Source of the DNA: Massospora cicadina
Taxonomy: Eukaryota; Entomophthoromycota; Entomophthoromycetes; Entomophthorales; Entomophthoraceae
DNA: 64,000 bases
Direction: 5' to 3'
Assembly: GCA_022478985.1 (NCBI GenBank)
Contig: JAKSZP010009549.1
Span: forward strand, 31,763 to 95,762
In this document: positions 11,301-23,745 of the stretch, piece after piece
Position numbering within the stretch: the first letter of the stretch is position 1
How the letters are laid out: each line of letters begins with the position of its first letter
Notes under the pieces: model-generated
Database searches by the model: none
Told to the model about the DNA's origin: nothing
What the model saw: the letters and a program-made list of their open reading frames with translations, nothing else
Translations under genes and position numbers: made by a program

Positions 11301-12433
11301 TGTTGGAATTTTTGCCCATATTCATAGCCTGCTAGATTACCAGGAATCGCTAGGGAAAAGCTTTCCTAAATGTGAGGTGAAATTGAAATTGGTTGACCCT
11401 AATTTCAGAATAACTATGTTTGGGGGATTTTAGGATATTCGCCTGGTCAGATCCATTGAGGATCGATTAGATGAATGCTTAAGATATCATAAAGGCAGAG
11501 TTGCCAAGGAAATAGGGGCATCTGATAGTGATTAACTATCAGGTATACTGATTGGGATTGGTCAGGTTTTATCACAGACTGATTGGAATGTAAGTAGTAA
11601 GTTGCAAGACGAGTGATGCCACCTGCAACTAGCAAATCAATCAGTTGGTTTGTGACCTGCTTTAATGGGTAACAAGTCCCATTACATATTCAGGTCGCTT
11701 GCCAAATATGGTTGGTTTGCTTGGATCAAGAGGAAAACATTAGGGTCACGTTTTCTGACTCTTTCCATTTTAGGTCTTGAGGATGTCCAATGATGGAATC
11801 CTAGACAGGATGGGGAAGGCCATTGCCGCTGAGACAAGGATGGATGATTCAACAGCAACAGCTGCTGTTTCATCAAAGAGTTGTCAACTGAGGGTTAGAC
11901 GACTGAATCTCCTACTATAAATTCCCTAGATTTCACTCATAATAAAAACATTTTTAGTTTTACAGTATATAGTAGATACTAGTTTAGTAAACTACAACAT
12001 CCATTTGTTCTATTCTTTATCAGGGATATTATTTGCTGTGTGCAATAATTAGGAGACTCTTTAAGGGAAAATAGAAAGGAACTGAGTGTGGATCCAGAGA
12101 AGAAGCGGAAAAAAATTGGGGATTGTTGCCAACTGTGTGTCAAACTGGAGAAACTGTCACCAGGGAATCTTAGAGAAGATCGGGTTTGATGGTATAAGGG
12201 AATGAATCCCTATTTTGATGCATCTCAAGAATTTAAGCAGAAATTGCTGGCTGAGCGTTGGGCCAAGATCTAAGAATTCCATTCAACTACGGATAATAGT
12301 CAGCATACTAATATCAACCAATCATATCAGATACTATATACCGTGGATGAATTGCACAAAATCTTAACATGTGAAAGTAATAAGTTTAAAGGGTTATTGG
12401 CCAAATAATAACCAGACATATAAATTTTTTACA
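11301..12433 (+). repeat. Gyp-B 5' LTR
   Basis: It pairs with 22614-23745 and with the solo copy 50933-52015. The central ~730 bp (about 11440-12170) is almost identical to the 3' LTR, whereas both ends are clearly more diverged. It ends in TTTTTTACA, three bases before the primer-binding site. Confidence 0.9.
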
Positions 12434-12436
12434 AGG

Positions 12437-12452
12437 TGGTGCTCACTACAGG
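12437..12452 (+). promoter_or_regulatory. Primer-binding site of Gyp-B
   Basis: TGGTGCTCACTACAGG follows the LTR end after AGG. It is identical to the site of Gyp-A copy 2 over 16 bases. Confidence 0.75.
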
Positions 12453-12453
12453 A

Positions 12454-13680
12454 ATGTAGTTGAGTAGAAGAAATTAGAGCACAATGTCCTATGAAGATTT
12501 TTGCTTCTGGAAATAAGTTACTGAGGAAAGTAACTAATTAAGACAGAATGTGGAGTGGATCACGTTTTTTGGCGTTCACCCAGCTCATAAGTGGATCTCC
12601 AAGTGAAGCAAATTGAGTATACTCAGGTTCAGGGAAAAGTTCTTGCAGCCTAGATATGAAACTATCTAATGCTGCAAGAAAACCTGTTACACCAGACATC
12701 TACTTGAGTTGAAGAGTAGCAGTAGGGCAACTCAGATTGAAATCGGGTCCACTTGAAATAGTCCCAAGGAACAGCAGAGCCAACTTGGGTTGAAATTGGG
12801 CCTTCGAAAAAAATCCTGAGGAACAGCAGGATCAACTCAGATTGAAATTGGGTCCACTTTAAATAGTTCCGAGGAGTGAGTGTTTAGATGCAGCATTGGA
12901 TGAAATATTAAGCAATAAATTAGGAGAATTGGATTTCTATACCAATGAAGATATGAAGTCAAAACAGGAAATGATTGATCCAAGATAGTGGAGAGAATTG
13001 TTTGACTCAATAACAATCAACTAATGATCAGAAATTGCTGGAGACTGAGTTCATCAATTCAAACGAAATTGGATGAAGCTAATGAGGCCAGAACAACCTG
13101 TGTAATTAAGGATGTCCATGAAGGATAAAAATCTTTTTCAAGAGAAAAACTATTTTAACAAATGAGCAGAACTGTTGGCTGATGAGATATGAAAAATTCA
13201 AGCATCAGTTGCCGAAATATGAGATGAAATTAGGACCTTTTGGACGAATAACCATTCGGGATTAAAGGCCTAATATATTCAAGAGTATTGCCAACGTCAG
13301 CAAGTGTAGCTATACATGAAGAGACAGCGCTGCTGGTTGTATAGTGAAGAAGGTCAATTCTAAAAAATCGGAAGTATTGGACCTAAGAGAAAATAGTTAC
13401 AATGTTCCCAGCGGACCTCTTTACCATTAAATTGTTATGTCCTGAAAATTTTGGTCAAGTCCTAGAAGAGGACCACTGAACTAAATAGATGGTTAAATCT
13501 TAAGAGGATAAGATTCTGAACCACGATAGCTGGTAGGTTAGCGTATACCTAGGACCCAGTTTTATGAAGGGAAAAGAATTACCTCTGAAGTTTTTTGTAG
13601 GTTGCAAGTCCCATTGCAAAAAAATAATAATACAAAAAATATATAAAAGATAAAAAGTTTAAAAAATCAATTTAATTGTT
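12454..13680 (+). pseudogene. Gyp-B leader and gag region, heavily decayed
   Basis: No frame stays open beyond about 60 codons, but this interval occupies the gag position between the primer-binding site and pol. It contains 2.8 tandem copies of a 52-53-bp unit (12728-12875), which would encode a short peptide repeat if in frame. No zinc knuckle could be recognised. The stretch 13440-13575 resembles 15325-15445 (GTTAAGTC, GGACCTCTGAACCA and CCTAGGAYCCAGTTT motifs), so an internal direct repeat brackets pol. Confidence 0.4.
12728..12875 (+). repeat. Tandem repeat, 52-53-bp unit, about 2.8 copies
   Basis: Units start at 12728, 12781 and 12833, each beginning CAACT and containing GGTTGAAATTGGG or GATTGAAATYGGG and GAGGAACAGCAG-like ends. 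Units differ by a few substitutions and one single-base length change. Confidence 0.85.
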
Positions 13681-13779
13681 CCATGTTATTGGACCTAAGA
13701 AGTGATGAGAAATTCCAATGGCCAAACTGAGAAAATTTCATGAATTTAGGACTCTCAATGAGATGTAATTATTGGCCAT

Positions 13780-15250
13780 GGTAACCAAGAGTATAAACAT
13801 ATTAGTTGATCAGGAGCAACTTGCTGATCTGATGGAAGGCCAGTAAGAGGAGGTGCTCAAATTGTTTGAAAAGTATCAGGAAGTATTCACCCAGGATGAC
13901 CACGATTTTTGGATGCGTGAGAGATGTGATCCACAAGGTCAATACCAGGGAAAATTTGCTGATCAGGATGAGACCAATTCGATGGGCCAAGCTGACTGGG
14001 CAGAGGCTTCTCATCAGAATACAAACGACTTTATCATGATTACCAATGGTCCAGATGGTATCCAATCAGGCGGACAAGTTATTTCAGAGAATGGTTGATG
14101 GAGAAATTGGGAACAAGCCCTGAGAAATCTAAGGTGCACTTCAAAAAGTGATAGAAAAAACTGAGACCATGGATGGACAAGTGTTTAAGACAATTAATAG
14201 GAAGTGGTTATCCTTCCTGAAGCTGTTGGAAAGCGCAGCTATCATTCAAGCCGCTCATAAGGTTGTTGGGTATGGAGGCCTGAAAAACAACCAACCATAA
14301 ATGCCAGTACTACTGGGAGTCAATAAACTATAGTGTTGCCAGCTATCTAGCTTGTTGCTTGGTGTGCCAGCTGCACAAGCCATATAATAATACAACTGGA
14401 TACCATCTGGTCTGCCCTGGATTTTCCTAGCATATGGTGTCCATAGATGTGATGGGACTGCTGATGATGAGCACAGGGGAGTAAAGTAAATAACAGTTGC
14501 AATTGACCATCTGATGAGATGGGTCAATATGAAGGCCCTGGTGGAAGTAGATGCTACCAGTATTGCAAAGTTCATCCTGGATCAAGTTTATCAACATGGA
14601 TGCCCACAGGACCTGCTTACGCAATGGGACAAACTTTACATCTCATGTTATCCCATGAATGAATGAGATAATGGGGATCCAAGAAGTAATGTCTGTATCC
14701 TACCAGCCAGAGATGAATGGACTGGTAGAACGAGTGAAAGGAACACTAGTCATGTTGCTGAGGAAGCTGGTTGCAGGAAGAACTTCTGTGCGGGGAATGT
14801 ACCTGAGTTTGGTGATGTTCGCCTATAATATTATTCAGCATATAGCAACGGAAAAACGCCATTTGAGTTTTTATATGGGAGGAAGGCCACGTTGCCACCA
14901 ATTTTAAATTCGGTGGTGGAACCAACATTGAGGATGAGTGATGAACAGTACTTGAACCAATAGATAAATATCTTAGTTGAAATTTAATTGCAAGCATTTG
15001 ATACTACGTTGAAGAAAAGGATATGAGCAAAATTGATAGATGATAAGAACCAATTGGCCTTATCAGAATATCGAATACGAAAAAGAGTTGCCTATTGTGA
15101 TACACATAGTTTTGAGAGAAGAAACAAGATGGATTCATTGTGTTCAGGTCCATTTGAGATTATCGCCAAGATAGCAACTAATGCCTAATCCATCAAGAAC
15201 CTCTTGGATAGAAGAGTAGTAAATTGAGTCAATGCTAAGTATTTGAAGCA
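13780..15250 (+). pseudogene. Gyp-B reduced pol: RT leader fused to integrase
   Basis: The pre-RT linker is clear (LFEKYQEVFTQDDHD at 13860-13905, then CVRDVIHKVNTRENLLIRMR in a shifted frame). A short piece like VSNxxDKLxxxMxxxEI follows (14068-14110). Within 150 bases the sequence reaches the integrase zinc-binding region (AAHKVVGYGGL, 14250-14285). The RT palm with its YxDD box and the whole RNase H are missing. The integrase core follows: AIDHLMRWV (14503-14530), HGCPQDLLTQWDKLY where the second Asp block is altered, EMNGLVERVKGTLVMLLRKL (14710-14770), and AYNIIQHIATEKRHLSFYMG (14822-14880). The copy is therefore non-autonomous and now dead. Confidence 0.75.
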
Positions 15251-15763
15251 ATGGATTGTTGTAAAGAATAACAATAAAAGAGTTCCTGAAGGACTGATGA
15301 ACCATTAATAGGGTTATATCCTGATGATTAGGTCAAGTCTGAAAAAAGGACCTCTGAACCAATCTAGATGGTTAAGTCCAAAAAAGGACCTCTGAACCAT
15401 AGAAAACTGACAGGTCTAAGAATGCCTAGGATCCAGTTTGGGGGAAAAATAAAAAAGATGAACTGCTGAACTGCTGAACTGAAGCAAGGTCAAGTCCTAT
15501 GAAAAAAAAGAAAAAAATAAAAGATTGATAAAGATATTGGGAAAAAAGAGATTATAAAAAACTGCATAGAGAAGAAACCAATATTTTTATAATTTTTATT
15601 TTTTGTTGATTATCCTCGATTCAGGGATGATTCCACCTATGTCACCTCTTGGGGGAGGGAGGATGGATCACATTAGGAATAAATAACCTGTCAAATCTAT
15701 GTGAGATCAGACTCTAGCGAGGGCTAAACTTACATGAAACCAAGTTGTTGAGTGGATGCAGAC

Positions 15764-16830
15764 TACTGCGAGAAAGCAACTAGGGGAAGGGAAATTGAGA
15801 TGTTGGAAGAAGCTAATCGTGAAACCCTGGAGCAGGGAGGGAAGCATGAGTACAGGAAGAGGCAGTCAGCGAATAACCCCAAGTATTCCTGATATGGTAC
15901 TGGAGCCAGAAGATTAGTCTTAATCGCTTGCTGATGGGCTTTGTCAAGAACACCAGACATATGGGACAGCAGCAAACAAGGGATGCTTGACAGGGGTTGC
16001 CAAATCATGCCCCTATTAAAGCCATCAGCGGAAGATACTGATGGGAAGCGCCAGAAATGAGATAGTTGTGCAAGGAGTGAACGGCATTCTGCAAATGAAG
16101 ACTATGAGCTTCTCATAAGCTAAAGCAGAAGGAGAAATGGAACCTGAGAGAGCTGGAAGCTTCATGGCCCAACTTCGAAGAACTTGGCTGGCAAATCAAA
16201 GAGCATAAGTGGTAATATTCTGATCTAGGATGTTCTCAGGATTGAAGGTGTACAGCGCTAGGAATAAAGCCTCGGTGACTTGAGCCCTCAATTCTGTGTA
16301 GGGGAGTTTGAAATCAATGCTTTTGCCGATTCTAAGCTCAGTGGCCAAGACAGCTGGTTTGTAATATTGTTCAAGTCAGAAGAAGAACTCAGGAAGCAAG
16401 TCTGACCTGGAAAGGAAGGAGCAATCAAGAATGAAGGGCATTATTTCAAGAGCATCAACGATGATGTTTGGGGCATCTGCAAAAGGAGCTGGATACAGGA
16501 GAGTTTCAAAATCCAACTCTGAAATTAATGACAGAGGGAGAATTGGTCACAATTTGTTTACAACAATCACTAGCCTGGTTTCTAAAGGATTGGTTACCAT
16601 TAATGGTAGTTCCACGGAAGGACTAATCATTAGTGCCAGACTAGGCGTATGAGTCCTGGAAGGACCATAGTAGAGGTTCCGTTGTGCAGCCTGACTCATC
16701 TGCTGGAAGAGCTGAAGATCTTGATCAGACAAACTGTAAAGGGGCTGTTGGTAATGCGACTCAGAATTTGATATATGAGCTGGATGAGAGGGGGATGTCA
16801 GACTTATATGGAAGTTGACATTATACACTC
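15764..16830 (-). pseudogene. Antisense open region in Gyp-B, unknown protein
   Basis: Minus-strand frames here are unusually open compared with plus-strand ones: 93 codons at 16547-16828 (Gln/Ser-rich, SDQDLQLFQQMSQAAQRNLY), then LATELRIGKSIDFKLPYTEL and AQVTEALFLALYTFNPENIL around 16200-16350, and 81 codons at 15763-16008. Joined across two or three breaks they would make a protein of roughly 350 residues lying between pol and the 3' LTR, transcribed against the element. I do not recognise the family. It could be an antisense accessory gene or a fragment of an older element of opposite orientation. Confidence 0.4.
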
Positions 16831-17069
16831 TACAATCTAATAAGCTCCAATTTTGGAGAAATTAATCTCAAAAATTAATGGTATAAGCTCTCCAGAAAAT
16901 AATTAAGAATGATATGAGCCAAGAAGTTATGAGAAGAAGATAACAAAGGCGAACATAAATAAGTATTCTTAATTGGGCCACAGAACTTTTCTCTCCAATT
17001 ACTATCACTTTTATAATTTCGATCTAATTCAAACAGCATAATTGATAATCAACACCAGGCGAGATAAGT

Positions 17070-18410
17070 ATGAACAATAAGGTAAAGAGCTGGGCGAACG
17101 CAGTAAAGGGTAGCGGACCTGGACCTGCACCACCCAAAGGTACCAAGCGCACAGGTACAAACGAAAATCTAAGAAAAATAAAAAAACCCAAGGTTGTGCA
17201 TCCCGCAGGTTTCATCTATTTCTTAGTAAAATATTGCAGCTATTTGAAAGTATCCCAATTGCAACCACTGTCATCGGTGGAACACAGGATACAAGTTTTA
17301 CTGGGTGTAGAAACACCAACAATGTGGGAAAAGTTTGGCGAAGCCCAACAAAAAATTTTCCCACACGTGGTGTACCTTACAACCCATAATACTGCAGAGG
17401 TTGGGTAGACCTTGAGTTCAAAACCACAGAAGAAGCGAACAATACAGCAAAGGTCAGAGTAGTACTTGATCTTCCCAACAGACAGCAATTGTCCCAACCA
17501 AATGCACCCGTTGGACAGAATCAAAAACATCTTCAACATTTTTGACTATCTTCTGACTACACTGGCGCGCACAGTAGTCAAAAGACATATCCAAGAAGGC
17601 TTGGAAGCCTATGGAGAAATTATACAATTCAAAATGCAATTATTCCAGCTGATGCTAACCCTTAGCATGGGGAAGGCAATAGCAATATTTTCACCAAACC
17701 AGGATGTAGTAGAGGATATTACAAAATCCCCTCATATCATATCCTTCACAATCAATGGGAAAAAAATCCCAGCTGTTCCGTGCAACAGTGGAAAGCGCAC
17801 CCCCCCCATTTGCAACCACTGCCAGGCCTTTGGGCACAAGATTAATGCTTGCCCTATAAAAGAAGCCCTGAGAGAAATAGATTTCTGTGAGGAGGAAATG
17901 GGCAAAGATGACTCATAGTACGCCAAAATCACTGATACCACACAAGCATTAAACTGGGGAGAATTCAGTAAATATAAACTAATTGATCCTATTTCCCAGA
18001 AAGAACAAAAAATGGCCAAACAAGCTTGCAACTCTGGCCACGGCTAAGGCAAAGGCCTCAGCGGAATCAACCATATCGCTGGAGCAGATCCAAGAAGATA
18101 TGGAGGAATTTGAGTCCATGAACTAATCAGATCCTGTGGAAAACCATACACCCAATCTGACCAGTTTGAATTCGGTGGAACCCAATTAAAAAATGCAGCA
18201 AAATTAGGGTTCAGTGCACTCCCAGAAACTGTGGAAGTTATGACAATCAGGAAGGAAATAACAATAGAATGTGCAAGAAAATAATGTGGCCAATAAAAAT
18301 CCACAAGTGCACCGCAATAACATTTTGAAACCAAGAAAAGCCAAGAGAGGAGCAAAAACTGCGGTGATGAAAGGGGCAGAATACACCCCAACTCCTCTCA
18401 AGATTATGCT
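17070..18410 (+). pseudogene. LINE-A1 ORF1, CCHC RNA-binding protein
   Basis: The start at 17070 aligns with the N-terminus of A2 ORF1 (basic, SWANAVKGSG against SWASKVRGAG). The frame is open to a stop at 17406 and open again from 17466 to 17918. The later part holds an RRM-like block (TVVKRHIQEGLEAYGEIIQF) and the zinc knuckle CNHCQAFGHKINAC (17811-17852; C-x2-C-x4-H-x4-C). After 17918 the tail is frameshifted to about 18410. ORF1 proteins of such LINEs coat the element RNA. At least two stops inactivate it. Confidence 0.8.
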
Positions 18411-18517
18411 CTATGCAGCAGAGGTGCAATGGAGAGCAATGTGAGCGAGGTAGTAGGGATGGGAGGCCCTTCTAACTGCTCCTGAGGCGCATCGGGCGCC
18501 TCAGTAGAGATAGGGAC

Positions 18518-21500
18518 GCTGAACATAGCAGGACTCAAGGCCTTAACGTCCTGGGCCAAGAAGTTGAGTCTCCTATGAAACCCACTTGTGGATATCCTGG
18601 CGGTGCAGGAAACCCACTGTCCACAGGGAGAGGAGGAGGCATGGGAAAAAATGCTCCTCCCAACAATATTGTTTTGGTCACTTGACTGTATGGTGATAGT
18701 ATGCGCGAGCCAAGACTTTAAGTTTATAATAAAAATTCATTCCTGGACAGCCGCGTAATTGCCATAACATTCTTATGGCACACCAAAGTGCACACAATCA
18801 CCAGTGTGTACACCCCAAACGGTGCACAGGACCAAAGAGAATTTCTCACAGCCCTAACACAACTAAATCTTCCAGCAAACACTTTATCATGAGAGACATG
18901 AACTGCTGGATCAACCCAGATACTGACTGATGGCCATACACAACAGAGGTAACACAAGGGCAAGTAGAACTTTGCGTATTAAGGCCACTCTGGGACTATA
19001 TGATCCACTGCCAAAAAGGCAATCCCTGCTACAAAACATGACACGCCCACATGTACACAATGGTACACTTGTCTCTATGTCAAGGATAGACCTAATACTC
19101 GCACCAATAATTTTCCGTCACCTGATTCAGAAATTTAAAACTGAAAAAATTGAATTCTCGACCATCAGCTTGTTTTGGTGTCCTACAAACTTGTGGAACC
19201 AAGTACCCAAGCACCCAGATGGTGCAGAATACGCCCAGAAAGTTTAGTCAACTCAGAATTTCAACCCTGGATGGAGGAAAAATCCTCAACCTGGGATTTT
19301 CAAATACCCTTTTGCTTGGACCCACTAACCACATGGGAAAACATCAAAAAATTAACAATTCAACAAATTAAACATACATTGTCTAGAAGACACAGGGAAG
19401 TTTCAGCCATTATCAAACACACATTGGCTGAAATTGACCATCTTAAAACAATGTACCAAGAATGTGATACAGCCACGGATGGGGTCATAAATGGGTAGAG
19501 GTTTCTGCTCGGCTAAACACCCTGATCCATGAACACCAACACTGAGTTGGAGTCCAATATAAAGGCAAAAACGTAAGAGATGGAGAAACTTGCTCAAGCT
19601 ATTTTTCCAACGATTCATGCCAGGAAAAATACAATAGCTTGTACACAGGTCCGTTGACCAGAAAAATCCATAGCAGAAAAATCCAAAGAAGTTGAGACTG
19701 AAGTACACAGGTTTTACACGAAATTGAATAAATCTGAGCTGGTCAAAACAGAAAAAATGGAAAAATTTCTTAGAAGTGCACATATTGACACCGCGGTTCA
19801 AAATAACAATTTAATTAACTTAATATTGCGCGAGGAATTATGGGAAGTAGTACGGTGCACCAGAGGGAAATGCCCTGGACCTGTTGGGATTTCCTATAAT
19901 TTTTAAAAAAAATTTACTAACATCTCTAACATTCTTCTAGCTTCAATGAACAAGTGTATTATGGAAACATGCCTCCTACCTGGAGGCAAAGAAACATACA
20001 CAGTCACATTATTCAAAAAAAGGAGACAGATTAGACCTATCCAACTGGCGCCCAATTTCCTTAACCAATACAGATACAAAAATTATGGCTAAACGATTAG
20101 GAAAAATTGCAACTGATGCGATATCCCCATCACAATATGGATTTGTCCCAAGAAGATCCATATGAGATAACATCCACACAGTTGCAAATGTCTACATCCA
20201 AAACCTCTGGAGCACTTGTCTTTTTAGACCAACAAAAGTCATATGACCGGGTGAACTGGAACTATCTTAGAGCCTGCCTTCAAAAATTCAAGCTTTTTAA
20301 ATAGATTCATAAATTGGGTGATGTTGTTTACAGAGTCTGCAACCATGGCTGTGCGGGGGGCAGGCTTCCTACCCCAACCCAAGCTATCTCACAGAGAGGA
20401 CTAAAACAAGGAGACCCCAAGCTCTCTACTCTACAACTTTAGCTTGGAAGCTCTAATCCGAAATACAAACAAAATACTCAAAGGAATTAACGTCAATGGC
20501 CAACCACCAGTCAAAATGATGGCCTTTGCTGATGATTGTGTGGTTGGCATATCCAACATCAAGACGCTTGCAGAATTGAGAAGATAATTAAAAACTATTC
20601 AGCCATAAGTAACTCATCACTCAACACTGAGAAAACGGAAATTATACTCCTGGAAAATATCAGACCCAATGGATGCCATCTACACAAGGCCAACAAGCTA
20701 GTACATCAAGACTCCTGACCAGACATAGGAGGCGAAAATTAGCAATGAACTCGCTAGAACTTCCATTCATCATCAAGCCAACAGCTGGCCCTGTTCGTCA
20801 CTTGGGATTATGGTTGGAAGCAGGAGTATACGCTAGCTCCATGATGGAAAATCAAATATTAGACAAAATAACAAAATGCATTTCCACACTTACATGGACA
20901 CCAAACAGGTCTAACAGGAAGGGTCACGGTAGCCAACACAATGATTCTATTAATCATATGGTTCACGGCCCATGCAATCGCTTTCTCACCATCTTTCTTT
21001 AACACAGTCCACGCCCTATTACAAGGATGGCTATGATCCAACCAAAACCCCCCTGTACGCCTCAAAACCCTATTTGGCTCTAGAAGAAATGGAGGTATGG
21101 GGCTTACTAATTACGTAGAGCAAGCAATTCATATACTGGGGTCCTGGATAGCTCAGGTGACTAGTCCAGATCTTCCAGATACACACTGGGCCAGAACAGC
21201 AAGATATAACTTCACACGTGCACTACAATTAAGAAACCCAGATCACCCAAACACATTAATCCTGTATCTGGAATCCCATCCCACTGCTGCAGGACTACAT
21301 GGCACTCCTGAACACTTCAAATGAATACTCCTAGCCATGAGAAGAGGGACATGGCGGATTCATATAAATGATCAAACCAGTCACTGAGGACGCCCAAGGC
21401 TAACATACAGACAGGAGATCAACGATCAAATAGTCACAGACAATATAATAATCAAAAGCCCAAATACCATAGCCAGGATAGATTATCTGGACCATATGGA

Positions 21501-22060
21501 CATACCCTACAACCTGGAGACCCAAAGAAGAGTATGGAGATACAAACATCACCCTCTACTCCAACCCAAGATAAGAGCACATGTATGGAGGTAGTGAGGA
21601 GAGTATACCAGAAAGCTGAACGGTCAAATGCCACTCATACCTAATGTGCAATAAGTGGTCAGTATGGAAGCCTAGCCCACCGTTTAGAACAATGCCAACT
21701 TTCAGTGGCTGTATGGAAAGATGCCTTGCGCCTTTTCCTCCAAGAAAACGGACATCCATTCATCCTGGCAAGAAACTTGTTCTCTATAAACCTGGACTCT
21801 CCTATCCATCCATCTCTTAGGGCGCTAATAGTAGCAATAGCACTATGGACGATACATACAATGGTACTGGAATCGTTAACAGGAGCAGCGCCAACAATCC
21901 AAGAAGCCATTAATCGCTTCCACAGCCATATATTGGAACATTTTCAAGCATGGCTGTTTGGACATATGACCCCCTGTAACAGAAGTTCAATCAACACATG
22001 GTTCCTCATAAGGTTCCTAAAAGTTGATACTTTTCTTCGCGCATGCTGCATCCTAGAATA
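18518..22060 (+). pseudogene. LINE-A1 ORF2, endonuclease / reverse transcriptase
   Basis: Endonuclease motifs open the ORF: TLNIAGLKA (Asn), DILAVQETHCPQGEEE (catalytic Glu), the ERHELLDQP remnant of DMNCW, and RIDLIL. RT follows, with LDLSNWRPISLTNTDTKI-like residues at 20025-20090, LDQQKSYDRVNWNYL (20226-20270), RGLKQGD (20396-20415) and the catalytic FADD intact at 20525-20536. A thumb and C-terminal region runs to about 22060. The start is uncertain: the ATG used in copy A3 is ACG here (18522). Numerous stops and frameshifts leave no piece longer than about 118 codons. The enzyme would nick target DNA and prime reverse transcription from it. Confidence 0.85.
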
Positions 22061-22286
22061 ATCCAGAATTACTACCCTTCCCTACTGTCCTAATATTGGT
22101 GATCCTGGAGACAACAAGAGGGCTTTGAACCCTCTGAGGTGTCTTTAATTATCAAATTTCATTAGTTTTCTCACTATATCAGAAGTGCTTGTCCCCTGGT
22201 CAACCTTCCCCCGAATAAATAAACGTTAATTGGGCCACAAAATGAACATTGATGGCAAGAGTCCCCTGTCTAGGATGAGGAGAAAA

Positions 22287-22613
22287 TCAGGTAATTGAGG
22301 AGCTGGACCAAGAATCCTGAATATGACAGTGGATCATATACCCTGATGGGGGAAAACCGGATCCTGGGATTAATATAGTAATGAGTAAATTGATCAGCCT
22401 GGCATGACAGTATATCGTGGGGGACCGCACTCTGAGTAGGGGGTAGCAAGGAGGAAGAGGAAGAGAGCCAAATGCTGAAGGTCGTACCAAGCAGTGTTGA
22501 GTATTGATGATCATACTCCGCTTGAGCAAATGAAGTATTTGACTGAGTGTCTGAAGCAGTGTTCTCCTACCCCAGTCCTTTTCTCGCTGAAAATCTAGGC
22601 ATGAGGGGGGATG
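22287..22613. other. Gyp-B 3' untranslated region and polypurine tract
   Basis: Internal Gyp-B sequence between the LINE insertion and the 3' LTR. The purine run GCATGAGGGGGGATG at 22599-22613 abuts the LTR and is the likely plus-strand primer. The minus strand is open for 80 codons (22287-22529), which may be the start of the antisense region described at 15764-16830. Confidence 0.5.
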
Positions 22614-23745
22614 TGTTGGGATTTTTGCCCATATTCCCAGCCTGCTAGATTACCAGGAGTCGCTAGGGGATAATTCCCTAATGTGAGGTGAAATTGAAAT
22701 TGGTTGACCCTGATTTCAGATTACTATGTTTAGAGGATTTCTATAGGATATTTGCCTGGACAGATCCATTGGGGATCGATTAGATGAATGCTTAAGATAT
22801 CATAAAGGCAGAGTTGCCAAGGAAATAGGGGCATCTGATAGTGATTAACTATCAGGTATACTGATTGATATTGGTCAGGTTTTATCATAGACTGATTGGA
22901 ATGTAAGTAGTAAGTTGCAAGGCGAGTGATGCCACCTGCAACTAGCAAATTAATCAGTTGGTTTGTGACATGCTTTAATGGGTAACAAGTCCCATTACAT
23001 ATGCAGGTCGCTTGCCAAATATGGTTGGTTTGCTTGGATCAAGAGGAAAACATTAGGGTCACGTTTTCTGACTCTTTCCATTTTAGGTCTTGAGGATGTC
23101 CAATGATGGAATCCTAGACAGGATGGGGAAGGCCATTGCCGCTGAGACAAGGATGGGTGATTCAACAGCAACAGCTGCTGTTTCATCAAAGAGCTGTCAA
23201 CTGAGGGTTAGACGACTGAATCTCTTACTATAAATTCCCTAGATTTCACTCATAATAAAAACATTTTTAGTTTTACAGTATATAGTAGATACTAGTTTAG
23301 TAAACTACAACATCCATTTGTTCTATTCTTTCTCAGGGATATTATTTGCTGTGTGCAATAATTGGGAGACTCTTTAAGGGAAAATAGAAAGGAACTGATT
23401 GTGGATCCATAGAAGAAGCGGAAACAACTTAGGGATTGTTGCCAACTGTGTGTCAAACTGGAGAAACTGTCACCAGGGAATCTCAGAGAAGATTGAGTTA
23501 GACAGTATGAGGGAATGAATCCATATTTTAAGACATCCCAAGTACTTCAAGCAGAAATACTGGCCAAGCATTGGGCCAAGATCTAAGAATTCCATTCAAC
23601 TACAGATAATAGTCATCATACTATTATCAACCAATCATATCAAATACTATACAATGCGGAAAATTGCACAAAATCTGAACCAGTGCAAGTAATAAGTTTA
23701 TAGTGGTTTTTGGTTGAATATTAACCAAACCCATAAATTTTTACA
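22614..23745 (+). repeat. Gyp-B 3' LTR
   Basis: 1132 bp, starting TGTTGGGATTTTTGCCC and ending TTTTTACA, followed by the ACGAC duplication. See the 5' LTR for the uneven divergence. Confidence 0.9.

Larger units (their letters stand above)
16983..22225 (+). mobile_element. LINE-A copy A1, full-length, nested in Gyp-B
   Basis: The element is flanked by the 14-bp duplication TTAATTGGGCCACA at 16969-16982 and 22226-22239. It begins GAACTTTTCT (A2 begins ACTTTTCTTTCTCG) and ends GTCCCCTGGTCAACCTTCCC followed by GAATAAATAAACG. It encodes ORF1 (CCHC RNA-binding protein) and ORF2 (APE endonuclease, RT, C-terminal zinc knuckle). At 5243 bp it is essentially the same length as A2 and A3. It is the most diverged of the three and carries many stops. 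Confidence 0.92.
11301..23745 (+). mobile_element. Gyp-B, LTR retrotransposon inserted in Gyp-A1
   Basis: The element starts TGTTGG, ends TTTACA and is flanked by the 5-bp duplication ACGAC at 11296-11300 and 23746-23750. LTRs are 1133 bp (11301-12433) and 1132 bp (22614-23745). The internal region has a primer-binding site, a repeat-containing leader/gag region, a reduced pol without a visible RT core, an antisense open region, and a nested LINE-A (16983-22225). Without the LINE and its duplicated site it would be about 7.2 kb. All frames are broken. Confidence 0.9.

Noticed and set aside
11682..11876. 64-codon minus-strand frame present in both Gyp-B LTRs (also 22995-23189)
   Set aside because: It is repeated only because the LTRs are repeated. 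It is not maintained in the solo LTR and has no recognisable domain.
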